Assembly (NCBI GenBank): GCA_036924085.1
Contig: JAVGWX010000011.1
Location: 38,168,970 to 38,232,969, forward strand
Direction of reading: 5' to 3'
DNA: 64,000 bases
DNA from: Ariolimax columbianus
Taxonomy: Eukaryota; Mollusca; Gastropoda; Stylommatophora; Arionidae
Part shown: piece after piece, positions 50,870 through 61,642 of the stretch
How the letters are laid out: the number at the start of each line of letters is the position of its first letter
Numbering within the stretch: position 1 is the first letter of the stretch
Program-made: the position numbers and the translations under genes
Notes under the pieces: model-generated
Seen by the model: only the letters and a program-made list of their open reading frames with translations
The model's database searches: none
Told to the model about the DNA's origin: nothing

Positions 50870-51150
50870 ACAAGGATAAGACTGGCGTTGAATAGGACAC
50901 ATTAAGGAAACCAGATGATAGCATTACAAGATAGTCTCTGTTCTGGAATCCCCAAGGCAAGAGAAGTAAGGGAAAACCCCAAAAAAACACATCTGGAGAT
51001 AAAAGAGATGCAAACAAACATAAAGAAAAACAGGAAATACATGGACAAAACTGAAATGGATAGCGCATGGCAGCTTGGCATGTCATTACGAAAGGTCTGT
51101 GCTCACCCGGGACTGAAAGGATTTTGTTGCTGATGAATGTTCGGTCTCCC
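50870..51150 (+). pseudogene. LINE C-terminal tail
   Basis: Shifted plus frames give WIGHIKET-like, SVLESPRQEK and KKHIWR, then RKTGNTWTKLKWIAHGSLAC. Same subfamily as 21160 and 30375. Confidence 0.6.
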
Positions 51151-51159
51151 CTGTTCGGA

Positions 51160-51262
51160 TACATACATACATACATACATGCATGCATGCATGCAGGCAG
51201 GCAGGCAGGCAGGCAGGCATGCATGCATGCATACATACATACATACATACATACCTACATAC

Positions 51263-51325
<63 letters not shown>
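51160..51325 (+). repeat. Nested tetranucleotide array followed by (AT)n
   Basis: (ATAC)n, (ATGC)n, (AGGC)n, (ATGC)n, (ATAC)n in symmetrical order at 51160-51275, then about 50 bp of AT. Long Tyr/Ile/Cys/His frames here are artefacts. Confidence 0.95.
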
Positions 51326-51326
<1 letters not shown>

Positions 51327-51327
51327 A

Positions 51328-51765
51328 AAGCATTAGTCTGACAACAACGCAACAGCTGATAAATTGTATTTTTATACCGACTCTGTGCTATTAGTACCAA
51401 ACATGGACTCTGTCCAGGGCCCGTGAAAGTAGCACTTTGACGCATGAAATGAAGTGTTTGAGGAAGGTCATTAGCAGTATGGTCGACATTACGTCTTATG
51501 CAGAATACATTTCCAGACACAAAATGCGTAGGATTGGTGATCTCATGAGAATGCATCCTCATCAACTTCCACTTATGGCTTACACCACTGGTAGATCTAG
51601 CTACAGGGCATGCGGCGGCCGCGAGACAGGTGAACAGATGACTTGAAAGTGATTTTACAACGAACGAGCTCACATTGACCGACTTGACGCACTTAGCGCA
51701 GAACAGACGACTAAAGCTCCCTCCGACGCTTAACGGCATAAGTGGAAAGAGAACTAAAGTAATGA
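51328..51765 (+). pseudogene. LINE RT C-terminal fragment
   Basis: The plus strand reads IVFLYRLCAISTKHGL or, in the next frame, FIPTLCY. It continues LTHEMKCLRKVISSMVDITS, ISRHKMRRIGDLMRMHPHQL and P. This is a degraded FIPTLCYGxxTWTL...EMKCLRKVxxxxRxD...RRxGHLxRMxxxRLP block. Confidence 0.7.
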
Positions 51766-52142
51766 CAACATACACTGCCTTCGGGTATGAAGTGTTAGAG
51801 ACCTAATTTTATTTGGCTCTAGCTATTTTGTAGATCAAATGACCAATTCTCTTCCAATTCCTTTCCGTATTGTAAAATCAGGTACCCAGATACTGTTTGG
51901 TAGACTGAAACATGTCCAGACCATAAATGAAATCCAGTACTGTCGTCATTTAAGTTACGTCTCAAGCCACTCTGATTCTAGAGTCAAAGAAGAAGACGGT
52001 CCCTTTAGCATACACAGTCGACCAGGACCAAGTACTAGAGTGCGTCATTTGTTTTTTGATGTAGTTGTAACCAGTTTCATTCCTCGCTGTATTGCCTTCC
52101 CTGTTTATGAGGTTACAGCCGAGAATACTGAAACGTGTCGCG
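51766..52142. other. No recognised feature; one 112-codon frame
   Basis: The plus frame 51839-52177 shows no domain and ends inside a tRNA-like SINE head, so it is not called. Confidence 0.4.
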
Positions 52143-52205
52143 ACTTGGAAGCGAACCTTGGCCCCCTTTTTTCGTGACAGACCACCGTCCTAACCGTTCT
52201 GCCAC
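52143..52205 (-). repeat. tRNA-derived SINE head
   Basis: The minus strand reads GTGGCAGAACGGTTAGGACG and CCAAGGTTCGCTTCCAAG, an A box and B box at tRNA-like spacing. A GGTACC word (52275) follows, as in other SINE-like repeats here. Confidence 0.6.
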
Positions 52206-52504
52206 ACATACGTTAATCGATTATATTGATCCTCAACGAGGCGACCTTACCTTTATGCCCAGTGTCATAATAGGTACCTATATCAATAAATGCATGTCAC
52301 TTTCGCTTGCCTGATTGCAACCATATTTGGCAGTTACTTTACTTCCTCGTGTTTCTCAATTTTGTTCTTCTTCTACATTCTATAAGTTAAAGTGTTCACT
52401 CCGGAGAGCCGGTACATCGGCTTGCAAACTTTCTTACAATGCTACATAGCCGATATGTTGTCTTGAATAATTACTGTACTTATATTTGAAAGCTTTTCAA
52501 TAGC

Positions 52505-52850
52505 AGCTTTTCCAGGGTTTGTAAATCAACCTATATTTCCACCTAGTTTATCGAGGCGCTAGAATATTCCGTAGTTAATTCAAAAGAAGGAAACTCGCTT
52601 GGCACGGTCACATATCGAGATCAAATTGTCGACGAAGAGGCCGTCCTAAAAAGAGGTGAGAGGACAACATAAAAGAATGGACCAATCTCCGACTAGAAGA
52701 GGCACAGACAGCGGCCGTTGACAGAAAAGGGTGGCGTGGTGTTGTGAGTATGTCTTCATGTGTGCCCCAACGACCTGTCCGGTTACGGGATGACCGGAAC
52801 TGACCTAACCTGAATTCAGTTGTTCCAAAACGGTGTGCCGTGGCACCCTG
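52505..52850 (+). repeat. Duplicated block with LINE tail, copy 1
   Basis: It begins TTTTCCAGGGTTTGTAAATC, then GGCGCTAGAATATTCCGTAG, then the LINE tail (RGRPKKR-type to ERWRGVV-type words), and ends CCAAAACGGTGTGCCG. The same order is found at 54297-54760. A 40-bp stretch present at about 54523-54562 is missing here. Confidence 0.82.
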
Positions 52851-53600
52851 TGGCTGGTAAATATTCCAGTATATTCATCAACTGTGCACTGTAACCGTTA
52901 GGTAGGCTTATTCTGTGGCTTGGGGTGCCGTTGAAGAATTATGGTAAACTAAGGGTGCCGTGGACCGAAAACGTTTGGGAACCACTGAGTTAAACTGTAT
53001 TGTGTGCGCTTTGTTGATCGCTGATGTCACTTGTAAGATATTCAACTTCTGATGTGTTCTCTGTGCGTACGTTCTTCATTTATGCTGTCAGGTAGTATTA
53101 GTCGTCAGCCAAGGTCGGTTGCAGAGGATGTCCATCGGGTTGTATCTCTCGCCAGGAGTGTACAATCGGGCAGGCTTGTTGTTCATAAGTGGTTTTTTTT
53201 AAAAAAATTTTTTTTTTAGTAAAGTGTTTGCCTCCCTGTATTCTACTGGCAGAGGCACGCCTTTTAGGTGATATCGGAACTTATTAACCAGTGCATGTAT
53301 GCGTGTGTGCGTCTGTACACACCTATGCTAGATGCTAGATTGTGCGCTCTCAGAGGTCAACCCAACTCAAATGCATTGGAAGGGCCTCACCCTGAGGGCT
53401 CGTGTGAAAGTTGTGTAAGAGTGTGATTGTTGGACAGAGACAAATGAGACAGTGTGTGTGGTAAGAACAGAGAGGAAGATATACTGACGACCATGATCTT
53501 GATCTTCGATGACTTGAGTTCAAAATTTAATGCTGTGCTTCCTATTATAACTTCGCCCTCATCTTGCAGATTTGTCCACTACATTTAATTTCAGTCGGCC
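52851..53600. other. No recognised feature
   Basis: About 750 bp. A T-rich run lies at 53194-53217. Nothing else assigned. Confidence 0.4.
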
Positions 53601-53604
53601 TTCT

Positions 53605-53650
53605 GTTCTTCTTCTTCTTCTTCATATTCTTCATCATCATCTTCTTCTTA
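53605..53650 (+). repeat. (TTC)n microsatellite
   Basis: CTTCTTCTTC with CATCAT interruption. It borders the minus-oriented family B copy, where it corresponds to a GAA-type 3' tail. Confidence 0.88.
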
Positions 53651-53679
53651 GTCAACGTTCGTTCTGAAAAATACACTGT

Positions 53680-53880
53680 GTTGTAGTTTACAGCAAGGCT
53701 GTGATATCTACCCGTTTCGGGCCTTCACATCCGATTTCAGCCGGCTTTTTTTTTAGTTCCGCCTTTGCCTTCCCACTGACATCGCTATCCGTTTTGCTGA
53801 CCACACTAGTGCAGCTTGTTTCTAAGGCCGCCACGTGGAGGCCGAATAGGGCCTGGTCTACTTTGGAATGTAAGAAGCTT
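53680..53880 (-). repeat. Dispersed family B, diverged copy
   Basis: GTTGTAGTTTACAGCAAGGC, ACATCCGATTTCAGCCGGCT and GGCCGCCACGTGGAGG follow minus-orientation family order. Confidence 0.65.
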
Positions 53881-54018
53881 TAGTCTTAGCTTAGTCTTAG
53901 TTTTAGTCTTAGCTTAGTCTTAGCTTTAGTCTTAGCTTTAGTCTTAGCTTTAGTCTTAGCTTTAGTCTTAGCTTAGTCTTAGCTTTAGTCTTAGCTTTAG
54001 TTTTAGCTTAGTCTTAGT
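53878..54018 (+). repeat. 6/12-bp TTAGTC-TTAGCT tandem repeat
   Basis: TTTAGTCTTAGC and TTAGTCTTAGC units alternate for about 140 bp. It is TTAG-based but lacks TTAGGG and lies between repeats, so I do not call it telomeric. Confidence 0.92.
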
Positions 54019-54296
54019 CGACATGTGCCTAGATGGTCGCCCTTGTGCAATCCCCAGCTCATGTTCCAGGTTTAGGTTGATGGTAGCCGGTTGGTGCATG
54101 TCTCTGCTCAACGGGCTCGGCTCGATCAGTCATGTGCAGGTTCCAGCTTAAGACTCCAAACAGCTCTATCATGGGAGATGGTTGTCTAGTGGATAGCTAG
54201 CTTGTTCATAACTGGGTCACGAGTGTTCTGGTGCACCACCATCGAATTCCCTGTCAATAAGTGCCGACTCATCCAGGTCTCATTTCTCTACGTGGT

Positions 54297-54760
54297 TTTT
54301 CCAGGGTTTACAAATCAACCTGTATTTCCTACCAGAGGTTTTACATTTCAAAAATAAATTCGTGGAGGCGCTAGACAATTCCGTAGTTAATTCAGTTTAA
54401 ATTCAGAGGAAATACGAGATATAATTACAACAGCAACAGGGCCTTTTGAAGACCTCTTGGCAACTGTCAAAAGAAGAAAACTCGCTTGGTATGCTCACAA
54501 ATCGAGATCAAATAGTCTTGCAAATACGATCCTCCACAAAAAGGTGCAAGGCAGACGACGAAAAGGCCGTACCAAAAAGAGATGGAAGGACAACATAAAA
54601 GAATGGACCAATCTCCGACCAGAAAAGGTACAGGCAGCAGCCGCTGACAGAGAAGAGTGGCGTGGGGTTGTGAGGATGTCTTCATGTGTGCCCCAACGAC
54701 CACACCGGTTACGCGATGACCTGACCTGAATTCGGTTGTTGCAAAACTGTGTGCCGTACA
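54297..54760 (+). repeat. Duplicated block with LINE tail, copy 2
   Basis: It begins TTTTCCAGGGTTTACAAATC, then GGCGCTAGACAATTCCGTAG, then the LINE tail at 54414-54729, then GCAAAACTGTGTGCCG. Parallel to 52505-52850. Confidence 0.85.
54414..54729 (+). pseudogene. LINE C-terminus, open frame to natural stop
   Basis: The plus frame reads EEIRDIITTATGPFEDLLAT, VKRRKLAWYAHKSRSNSLAN, TILHKKVQGRRRKGRTKKRW, KDNIKEWTNLRPEKVQAAAA, DREEWRGVVRMSS, VPQRPHRLRDDL-stop. It is open for about 105 codons. It is the cleanest copy of the C-terminus belonging to the 5065-6668 LINE family. There is no RT upstream, so it is a 5'-truncated fragment. Confidence 0.9.
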
Positions 54761-54952
54761 TGTTGTCACTGTGCTCCTGCGGGGCCTGTCCAGCGGTGTT
54801 TGGAAACGCTGTAGGATGTCCTTGATGTGCGACATTTCCCGTATGTCATTTCGCAGGCTCCACTGACGGTGTTGTCTAAGTGATATGCCCACTACTCGGC
54901 GCTCGAGTGTTGCCCTTAGCTGGATCTCCATGACATTTGTCATAGACCAGGT

Positions 54953-55345
54953 TTGGCTTGGCTTGGCTTCGTTCGTTCTCAATCTCCCGCTACCAAACTC
55001 TGAAAGGGCTTAAGTAGCAGAATGTAGTCCAGAGAACGGAATGCGTTGTGTTGTAGTTTACAGCTTGACTGCGATATTTGCACCTTTCGGTCCAACACAT
55101 CCGACTTCAGCAAGCATTTTTTGAGTACCGGGTTAGCATTCCCTCTTCGATCCCTTCTCCTTAGCCAGTCTGCCCTACTGCAGCCTGTTATCCAGGATCA
55201 TCACGTGGAGATGTAGAAGGGTCTTGGCAGCTCTGGTTCGCTGTCCTTGACGCTAGCAGTCAGCTATGGGTCACTGACCGCTGCAGCTCATGCGCTGCTC
55301 AACGTCTTGATCCCATAGTCCAGGTTTCTCTACTATAGCAGAGTG
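54953..55345 (-). repeat. Dispersed family B, longest copy
   Basis: It includes the 3' end (GGCTTGGCTTCGTTCGTTCT), core (ACACATCCGACTTCAGCAAG), middle (CTTCTCCTTAGCCAGTCTGC; GATGTAGAAGGGTCTTGGCA) and 5' end (AGCTCATGCGCTGCTCAACG, TCTTGATCCCATAGTCCAGG). It is the best reference copy in the window. Confidence 0.9.
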
Positions 55346-55540
55346 CTGGAAGGACCACAGAGGAAGTCCAAGAGTTCTGCTCGCAGTCTGGAGTTTTTCG
55401 CGGCATCTTTTGCCATTGTGGTCAGGTTGATTACAGCCTAGCCTGTTCGCCGACGCCTGTAAGAAGGGCCAGCGTAACGCGTTACCATAGAAACGTCGTT
55501 AAGAATTAGCAGAAATAGCCTCGAACAACATTCTATACTC

Positions 55541-55568
55541 GGTGGGGGGGGGGGGGGGGAGGGGGCGA
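55541..55568 (+). repeat. Poly-G run
   Basis: About 17 G, one A, then more G. Confidence 0.92.
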
Positions 55569-55789
55569 CGAGGAGGACTTATCTACAGTCCTTCCCGTCA
55601 TTGAGGAATAGAGACATCAAAGATGCGTTTTATCTCAAAGTCAATGTCAGCGAGTTTAACAATCTGAGAGAGATCATCCGTCATCGCTTCAAAAGACACA
55701 CTTTCTTAAGATGTCTGATCCCGTGGTTCGTCAGCGCCTTCGGTTGTCATGGCGACTAGAATTTATATTTAATTTATCAGTGTTTACCA

Positions 55790-56492
55790 GGCCTCGCGGT
55801 TTTGAGTTATTTTTTCTCACATGTCCATCTCTCTCTTTTTTGCTCTCTCTCTCACTCGTTTATTCTTTGCATGGCTCTTCTCCCCCCCCCCCTCCCCTAT
55901 ATCTCTCTCTTCGTGTTGCTTTATCAGGTTTACTCCCTATCTTATCGTACTTGCATATTTATGTTGCTTTTTTTTCTGTCTGCCTCTACCTCCTTCTGCT
56001 TGTTTTTCTTTGCCCCTGTTTTTTTAATTTCTTCTGTATCTATTTCATAACTCCGCTTCTGTATGTTTCTCTCTCTCTCTGTCTCTCTCTCCCTATCTAT
56101 CTCTCTGTCTCTCTCTGCTTCTGTGTTTTTCTCTCAGTGTCTCTCTCCTTGCCTTTGTATGTTTATCTCTGTTTTTCTCTGGCTCCCTGCTTATTTTCAT
56201 AATTCTATCTGTCACTCTCTTCTCCTTTGCTCTATATATGTTTCTCTCTCTCGCTCATCCTACCTGCTTCTTTATATGTTTCTCTCTCTCTTTCTCTCTT
56301 TCTCTCTTTCTCTCTCTCCCTTTCTACCTGCTTCTGTATATGTTTCTCTCTCTCTTTCTCTCTCTTCCTCTCTCATCCTACCTACTTCTGTATATGTTTC
56401 TCTCTCTCTCTTTCTCTCTCTCATCCTACCTGCTTCTGTATATGTTTCTCTCTCTCTGTCTCTCTCTCATCCTACCTACTTCTGTATATGTT

Positions 56493-56524
<32 letters not shown>

Positions 56525-57344
56525 TCTCATCGTACCTGCTCCTTTATATGTTTCTTTCTATCTCTGTCTCTCTCTCTCATCCTACCTGCTTCTTTATATG
56601 TTTCTTTCTATCTATGTCTCTCTCTCTCATCCTACCTGCTTGTTTATATGTTTCTCTCTATCTCTGTCTCGCTTTCATCCTACCTGCTTCTGTATATGGT
56701 TCTCTTTCTGTCTCTCTCTCTCTCTGTCTCTCTCTCTATATATATATATCTCTTATCCCCACTGCTTCTGTACTTGTTTCTCTCTCTCTATCTCTCTCTC
56801 TCTATCTCTCTCTCTCTCTCATCTTTCCTACTTCTGTATATTTTTCTCTTTCTGTGTCTCTCTCTCATCTTCCCTGCTTCTGTATATGTTTCCTTTTCTG
56901 TCTCTCTCTCTCTGTCTCTCTCTTTCTCTCATGTTCCCTGCTTCTGTATATGTTTCTCTTTCTGTCTCTCTTTCTCTCATCTTCCCTGCTTCTGTATATG
57001 TTTCTCTTTCTGTCTCTCTTTCTCTCATCTTCCCTTCTTCTGTATATGTTTCCCTTTTTGCCTCTCATCTTCCGTACCTCTGTATATGTTTCACTTTCTG
57101 GCTCTCTCATCTTCCCTGCTTTTTTATATGTTGCTCTTTCTGCCTCTCTCTTTCTCTCTGCTTATTTATATATATATATATATCTTTCTTTTATTCTCTG
57201 CATCTGTATGTTTGTCTCTAAGTATCATTTCCTCTTTGCATGCATCTTCCTCAGTATTTATGTATATGTTTCTGTCTATGCATCTCTCTTTCTCCATGCT
57301 TCTGTAACTCTTTCTCTCTCTCTCTATTTCTTTCTCTTTCTCTC

Positions 57345-57385
<41 letters not shown>

Positions 57386-58610
57386 GCTGTCATATGTGTA
57401 TCTCCATGTGTGTCTCTTACCGCACTGCTGTATGCTTTTTCCTCTGTCACTCACACATCTTCCGTAATTGTTTCACTCTGTGTGGGCTCCTCCCTATTTC
57501 CTGGCTGTTGTATATGTTTCTCTCTCTCAGTCTATCTCCATGTTCATATACATCTCTTTCTTTTACTTTTCTCTGTCTCTCTCTCTCGCTCTCTGTCTAT
57601 CTCTCTCGCCTCTCTCGTGTATCTCTGACACCAACACACGCACAAAAACACGAGCCTCTCCGGTCCCCTTATATTTCATGTCCACCTACTTATTTTAGGA
57701 AACACTCGTGTCACCATCCCCCCCCCCCCTCTCATTTGCACATTTTATCTCTATGTGCCTCTCGATACATCTTCTTTTCCTCCATCTCCCTTTACTAATG
57801 TATCTTTATATTTTCCCAAAACGTCTCTTTATCTCCATCTCTTTTTCGCCGTCCCTCTCTACAGTCTAAATCGCGTTACTCCCTCCATCTTCTATTCCTC
57901 CAAGCTCTCATTTCGCCGTGATTTCTCTATGTTTGCTATATATATTTTGACCCTTGCATCTTCATTTACTCCCCTGTCTTTTCTTTTGCCTCGGCTTCTG
58001 TTCTTATGTTTCACTTATTCCTCAACCCCTCTACCTCTATATTTCTCCAACGTGCGTATCATCATTGCCTCTTTCTCTTTGCTATTTACTCCATGAGTCT
58101 GCATCTCCTCTATGTATATTTATCCATTAAGTCTTTTATCTCTCTTAACCCTTCCCTCTCTCTTTCCTCTCACTCTTTCTCTCTTTCCTCTCCTCTAATT
58201 TGTCTCTGTTGCCTCACTCTCTCTTTTAACTCCATATCTGTCTACCTCTCCTTCTCTACACACTCCCCCCCCCAGCTCTCCGCCCCCGCCTCTCTTCCCA
58301 TCTCTCTTTTTTCACCTCCCTCCCTCTTTTTATCTTTTTCTTTTCCTTCTCTCTTTCCCCCTCTCTCTCTCTTTTTCCCTCGTTGTCTTTTCCTATCTCT
58401 CTTTTTCCATGCCTCGCTCTTTACCTCTCATCTCTCCTCTTTCCTCCTTGTTTTCTTTTCACTCTTTTTTTTCCCCTGCGCTGCTCTTTATTCCTTCATA
58501 TCTTGTCTGTCATCCCTCTCTAGTTCTGCTCTCTATGTGTCCGCTCCTTCTCTCGTTTCCTCACAACCTCTCTCTCTCTCTCGTTTTTATCTCGTGGACA
58601 GACATGTGAA
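55790..58610 (+). repeat. 2.8-kb pyrimidine-rich (CT)n domain with 50-70-bp internal repeats
   Basis: The plus strand is almost purine-free for long stretches. At 56225-57180 a repeating layout CCTGCTTCTGTATATGTTTC followed by a variable (TC)n run gives periods of about 50-70 bp. Three forward frames stay open for 523, 414 and 327 codons only because the sequence lacks stop words. I treat them as artefacts, not membrane proteins. Confidence 0.93.
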
Positions 58611-59235
58611 ATGTATAATTAGGTATTCCTGTCATTATAGGATTCACGTATCTCTATCCACCACGATAATACACAAACTGACACCATGCCCTACTGAAAC
58701 TCCGCCTCCCCCCCCCCCCCCTTCAAAATTTGTCCCCGATGGTTTTTTTCACTACACCCCCACCCCTCACACAGGACTTTGCCTGACGCCAATCCATCTT
58801 TGGTTGTCGAAATCGTTACATTTCTTAAACCACCTCAACCATCTTGAGCTTCTGATGTGCAGATTGATTAGGCTGTTTGTCTTTCACAGTGAAGGTATTA
58901 GGCTTACAACACGCCCCAATGTGTCGAACTATAAACTGACAATCTTAGCCATACAAAGATAAAGTCTCTCACACCATTGTCCGCAAAAGGCGATAATTAC
59001 TGTTAGTATCTAGGAGCCAGGTAAAAAAAAAATATAGAAGCCATGTCTATTGCTGGGTATACCCGAGGGTGGAAATCGTGCGAGTAAATAGGACACTGAA
59101 TAGGGAATCTTAGATATCACCTTACAGTTAATCCGCGCCAGGTAAAAATTTCTAGAAGCATGGGTGGTGGAGACGATCTAATTAACAGGCATGTAACAAT
59201 AGACAGTGTCCCAACTGCATTAGGATGTTCACATG
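58611..59235. other. No recognised feature
   Basis: About 620 bp, with a C-run at 58709-58720. Confidence 0.4.
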
Positions 59236-59242
59236 GTTTCGT

Positions 59243-59376
59243 ATACAGTATAATGCACGATCCCACCTTGGTCAGACATGTTTCACATACAGTATAATGC
59301 ACGATCCCACCTTGGTCAGACATGTTTCACATACAGTATAATGCACGATCCCACCTTGGTCAGACATGTTTCACAT
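59243..59376 (+). repeat. 44-bp tandem repeat, 3 copies
   Basis: The unit begins TACAGTATAATGCACGATCC and ends CAGACATGTTTCACA. Starts are at 59243, 59288 and 59332. Confidence 0.92.
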
Positions 59377-59514
59377 ATTACGAAGAGGTTGAACGCGAAG
59401 TGCAGACGTGACAGACATAAAAACTGCTGTCCTGCAGGTTTTAGTGCATTGATAAACGATGGTATAAATGTATTAATGTTGGTGTAAATTAATTTAAGAA
59501 AAAAAAAGACAGTG

Positions 59515-60246
59515 AACGAGAGGTGTTCAAGTCAAACCAGGATTATTTTTTTGTAAGGACAATTTTTTTTTCAAGTAGTCAAAATGCCATTTATTTTTCG
59601 ATATAATCTCTTGCAACGTTTAAGCACTTCTCAGCGTTTAAGTAATGCTTGAAAAGCTTCAGCGTAGAAAGATTTGTCAGTATATCTGAACATACCCTGG
59701 ACGTTTCACGTCGTCCTCAGTGCTGAAATGCTGGCCTCCAAGAAATTCGTGTAGGTGGAAATCGCTTGGAACGAGGTCTGAGCTGTAAGGTGGATGTGGC
59801 AATACCTCCCAGCCGTGTTTCTGCAGATGGCACATATTGCGGTGAGCCTTACGAGGTCGAGCGGTATCTTTCAGGAGTAGAACGCCCTTTGTGGTCAAAC
59901 CAGGCTGTTTTTTCCGTAGACGGTTACACATATCACTTAAAATGCGTATGTACTGTTCACTGTTGATAGTGGAACTACGGGGTAGAAAATCAACATGCAC
60001 CATGCCAAGTTTGTCTCAGAAAACACTCGCGTCGCCTTTTTGGATTGAGAGTCACCACGGCCGAGATCATCACTGACGGATATACGGCCTTTTCTAAAAC
60101 GTTTACACCATTCAACTGTCTTACTGCGGTTGAGTGTCTCATCACTGTATTGTGATTGCAGTCTTCTGTCAATTTTTGCCTTCTTTCACAATAAACGTCA
60201 CCACAACACACTGTTCCATGCAAGCACTAACAGTGTTATCCGCCAT
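59515..60246 (-). pseudogene. Mariner-like transposase, degenerate
   Basis: The minus strand begins at an ATG at 60246 (MADNTVSACMEQCVVVTFIV) and shows the first helix-turn-helix (SQYSDETLNRSKTVEWCKRF), RISVSDDLGRGD (linker), and VDFLPRSSTINSEQYIRIL. Then come the catalytic KDTARPR (normally HDNARPH) and GWEVLPHPPYSSDLVPSDFH, with LGGQHFSTEDDVKR near the end. The part between the linker and VDFLPRSS is missing, removing the first catalytic Asp. Mariner transposases use a DD34D triad, so this copy is inactive. Frameshifts occur. No array has formed in its linker, unlike 37128-38796. Confidence 0.88.
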
Positions 60247-60695
60247 TTGTATTTATATGTCACGTGACTGGCCCATGGCAAGTGGACTACCTAACAGTAA
60301 TAGGACACAAGTGCCCATCACTAATGATAGTAGTTTCAGCACGCTATAACCCATTCAGGTAGAACAAGTTTGCTTCTCACTCAATTGTATTTTGTTTTTA
60401 ATAGCCAGCTGTGACTTGTTTACTTATTTACTTATTGGTCCTTGTAGTCTTGTTAGTTATAACATTAGTATAGAGATTATACACTTTGTAAATCATTTCA
60501 CACACCTTTCAATGACGTAATCGTGAGTTTCTGATTCCATGTACAACACATAACGGGAAACATTATGGACACTAAAATGACGTCGGCCAGAACAAAAAGT
60601 AAAATAAAAGTTCACCAGAACAGTCAGCTTGACATTTGGAACTGAGCATTTCTCGTGCGAAGATTAAAGGTTTTGGCGGTGGTCCGGCTGTAGAG
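60247..60695. other. No recognised feature
   Basis: About 450 bp. The right inverted repeat of the mariner element is not evident. Confidence 0.4.
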
Positions 60696-60704
60696 AAAAA
60701 CCAT

Positions 60705-61235
60705 TGACTACGGCAATCACGTCTTTCTCTTCTTCTTCTTCTTTTTCGATCAACTCATGCTATGCTTTTAGTCCAGTGAGGCTCACGAAGGAGACTTCGC
60801 GTTTCAGGTCTTCGTCGGTCCATCACAGCTTTTTTCAAGCAAGGTCGCTCCCTCCGGGCCAGTCTGCTTTTCTTTGGTCTGCATAAGTAGGACATTCCTG
60901 CAGGATATGTTCTGGTGTTAGCTTGGGTGCTCCGCAAATCACACGTGGCGGTGTCTCTAAGACCCATTCTGTGAAGGTGGGCCTTGAGTCTGCAATGTCC
61001 CGTTTTGAGTCTGATGATCTTTGTCAGTCCATCTCTGCCGCTTGTCTATGCTGCCATTTTCTGGTTGGTATTCGTTAAGCTAATCTCTCCATTCCGTCCT
61101 GATGGATCGTTTAATGAGTCTGTCCTTCTTTATGGCTCTGTGGGTGGCGATTCTGCGTACCACCACTTCCGACTTTTGCGAGCTCATCTGTCTTCTCGTT
61201 TCCGTGTATCTCAAGTGATAATCACGTTAAATCAC
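60705..61235 (-). pseudogene. RNase H-type LINE C-terminus
   Basis: The minus strand reads LEIHGNEKTDELAKVGSGG (RNase H end), IIRLKTGHCRLKAHLHRMGL, then CGAPKLTPEHILQECPTYAD (zinc knuckle) and DEDLKREVSFVSLTGLKA-stop. These are in three frames with one stop. It is a different subfamily from 30830. A (TTC)n run at 60722-60745 on plus is the GAA-type 3' tail. Confidence 0.87.
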
Positions 61236-61427
61236 CGATGACTCCATTTACCCGGGCAGACGACTGACGTCTGATGCAGGATGTGGCCAGGAATTGACTC
61301 AGAAGAGCATTCTTGTTGCGTCATTAGTGAACAGAGTCTGGTCGCAGTAGAGGCTATCCCCTGAAAACCAGGTCATGCCTATATAGATCATATGTCCCAG
61401 TCATTCCAGCTCAGACGCCTGGTGGGT

Positions 61428-61441
61428 GGGGGGGGGGGGGA
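61428..61441 (+). repeat. Poly-G run
   Basis: At least 13 consecutive G. Confidence 0.9.
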
Positions 61442-61642
61442 TTTACGGAGAGATCGATAGTGGATCGAGGCTTTCCGCACGCACACCCAACGGCGTTTCC
61501 TCTGACAACACCTAGTCACTAACAGCGAGGTCCTCCCAAGGTCATGCCTTGGGAGCATTTCCTTGACTGGATCGGCGTCTTCTCTCTTTCTTCGGCCAAG
61601 TGATCCACCTCTTTCTGGACGTCCCGGCCCGACCGTGTACCT

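Noticed and set aside
50844..51775. 229- and 134-codon minus frames rich in Cys/Met/Tyr
   Set aside because: Translations of the ATAC/ATGC/AGGC and (AT)n microsatellites.
53878..54018. Interstitial telomere
   Set aside because: Units are TTAGTC/TTAGCT, not TTAGGG, and it sits between transposon remnants.
56063..57798. Overlapping plus-strand frames of 414, 523 and 327 codons, hydrophobic and Ser/Leu-rich
   Set aside because: They are translations of (CT)n and short pyrimidine repeats in three frames at once. No start context, domain or codon signature.
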